From Spirochaetota bacterium (GTDB taxonomy: Bacteria > Spirochaetota > UBA4802 > UB4802), in contig JAGYNX010000113.1 of the NCBI GenBank assembly GCA_018399855.1, positions 1 through 6,508 on the forward strand: 6,508 nt of DNA, read 5' to 3'. This document shows positions 6,215 through 6,508 of the stretch, piece by piece. The first letter of the stretch is position 1. Every line of letters begins with the position of its first letter. The translations under genes were made by a program, and so were the position numbers. Below the pieces are notes generated by a model. It worked only from the letters and a program-made list of their open reading frames with translations, made no database searches and had not been told where the DNA came from.

Positions 6215-6508
6215 TTATTTTAGTAATGAACATAGTATTGCTTTCTGCGCGTGCAGTCTGTTTTCAGCCTGGTCGAATATGATGGATCTATCTGATTCCA
6301 TCACGCTGGCTTCGATCTCTTCTCCCCGATGAGCGGGAAGACAGTGCAATATTCTGCAGTTATCTGCGCATTTCTTTACAAGGTTGTCATCAACTTTATA
6401 TTTTGCAAACGCTTTTCGTCGTTTAGCGGCTTCTTTCTCTCTTCCCATGCTGGTCCAGACGTCGGTATACAGGTAATTGGCGTTTTCAACAGCCATTTTG
6501 ACGTCGGT
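6215..6508 (-). CDS. argF: Ornithine carbamoyltransferase, C-terminal part (5' end outside window)
   Basis: The last 97 residues of the enzyme that transfers the carbamoyl group of carbamoyl phosphate to ornithine, giving citrulline for arginine synthesis. The ornithine-binding motif is seen in YTDVWTSMGRE, whose SMG loop is a family hallmark. The catalytic HCLP motif follows in ILHCLPAHRGEEI, with the active-site cysteine. The C-terminus (FDQAENRLHAQKAILCSLL) is standard, and the HCLPAHRGEEI form favours ornithine over aspartate carbamoyltransferase. The frame is open to the right edge (first visible residues TDVKMAVENA). The true start lies outside, about 200 residues upstream if the length is typical. 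It is followed after 201 bp by argG, which uses its product. Much of the gap is the inverted-repeat element. Confidence 0.97.
   Translation of the reverse strand, partial: TDVKMAVENANYLYTDVWTSMGREKEAAKRRKAFAKYKVDDNLVKKCADNCRILHCLPAHRGEEIEASVMESDRSIIFDQAENRLHAQKAILCSLLK

Overview
The window is a bacterial chromosome segment of moderate GC content in which every supported gene lies on the minus strand, so the reading order runs from right to left. A histidine-kinase-like Cache/HAMP sensor, a CoxD/CoxE-like ATPase pair and short 8-bp CACAGAG/CACGGAG repeats would fit a Gram-negative environmental bacterium, for example a Desulfobacterota- or Nitrospirota-like lineage. This placement is an impression from gene style. 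No rRNA or other phylogenetic marker is present to fix it.

Right part (6508 to 3834): the 3' end of argF (ornithine carbamoyltransferase), a 201-bp spacer filled mostly by a 163-bp repeat with 26-bp terminal inverted arms, a complete argG (argininosuccinate synthase, 401 aa), and then, 20 bp downstream, a 317-aa divergent acyl-CoA dehydrogenase-like protein. ArgF makes citrulline and ArgG condenses it with aspartate, so these are consecutive steps of arginine synthesis. The dehydrogenase-like gene appears to be carried along in the same transcript. It keeps middle-domain motifs of its family but ends before the region that normally carries the catalytic glutamate and the YEGT-like motif.

Middle (3833 to 3611): a 223-bp spacer with a short GC-rich hairpin, a small tandem 8-bp repeat (CACGGAGA type) related in style to the argF-argG repeat, and a good extended -10 promoter (TGC-TATAAT) facing the next gene. 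The -10 is embedded in a perfect 7-bp-arm inverted repeat.

Left part (3610 to 1): a tight three-gene cluster. It holds a MoxR/CoxD-type AAA+ ATPase (302 aa), a CoxE-type von Willebrand factor A protein (465 aa) 8 bp downstream, and, 20 bp further on, a membrane sensor (Cache domain, two transmembrane helices, HAMP) that runs off the left edge. The ATPase and VWA protein very likely act together as a chaperone-like pair that remodels or inserts a cofactor into a client. No molybdenum hydroxylase or other obvious client is in view. The tight spacing of the sensor suggests co-transcription, but a functional link is only inferred.

I see no CRISPR array, tRNA, rRNA, intact transposase or phage gene. 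Most of the window is ordinary. The items most worth a second look are the shortened dehydrogenase-like protein in the arg operon, the CoxDE-like pair without a visible client but with a sensor, and the inverted-repeat element between argF and argG.
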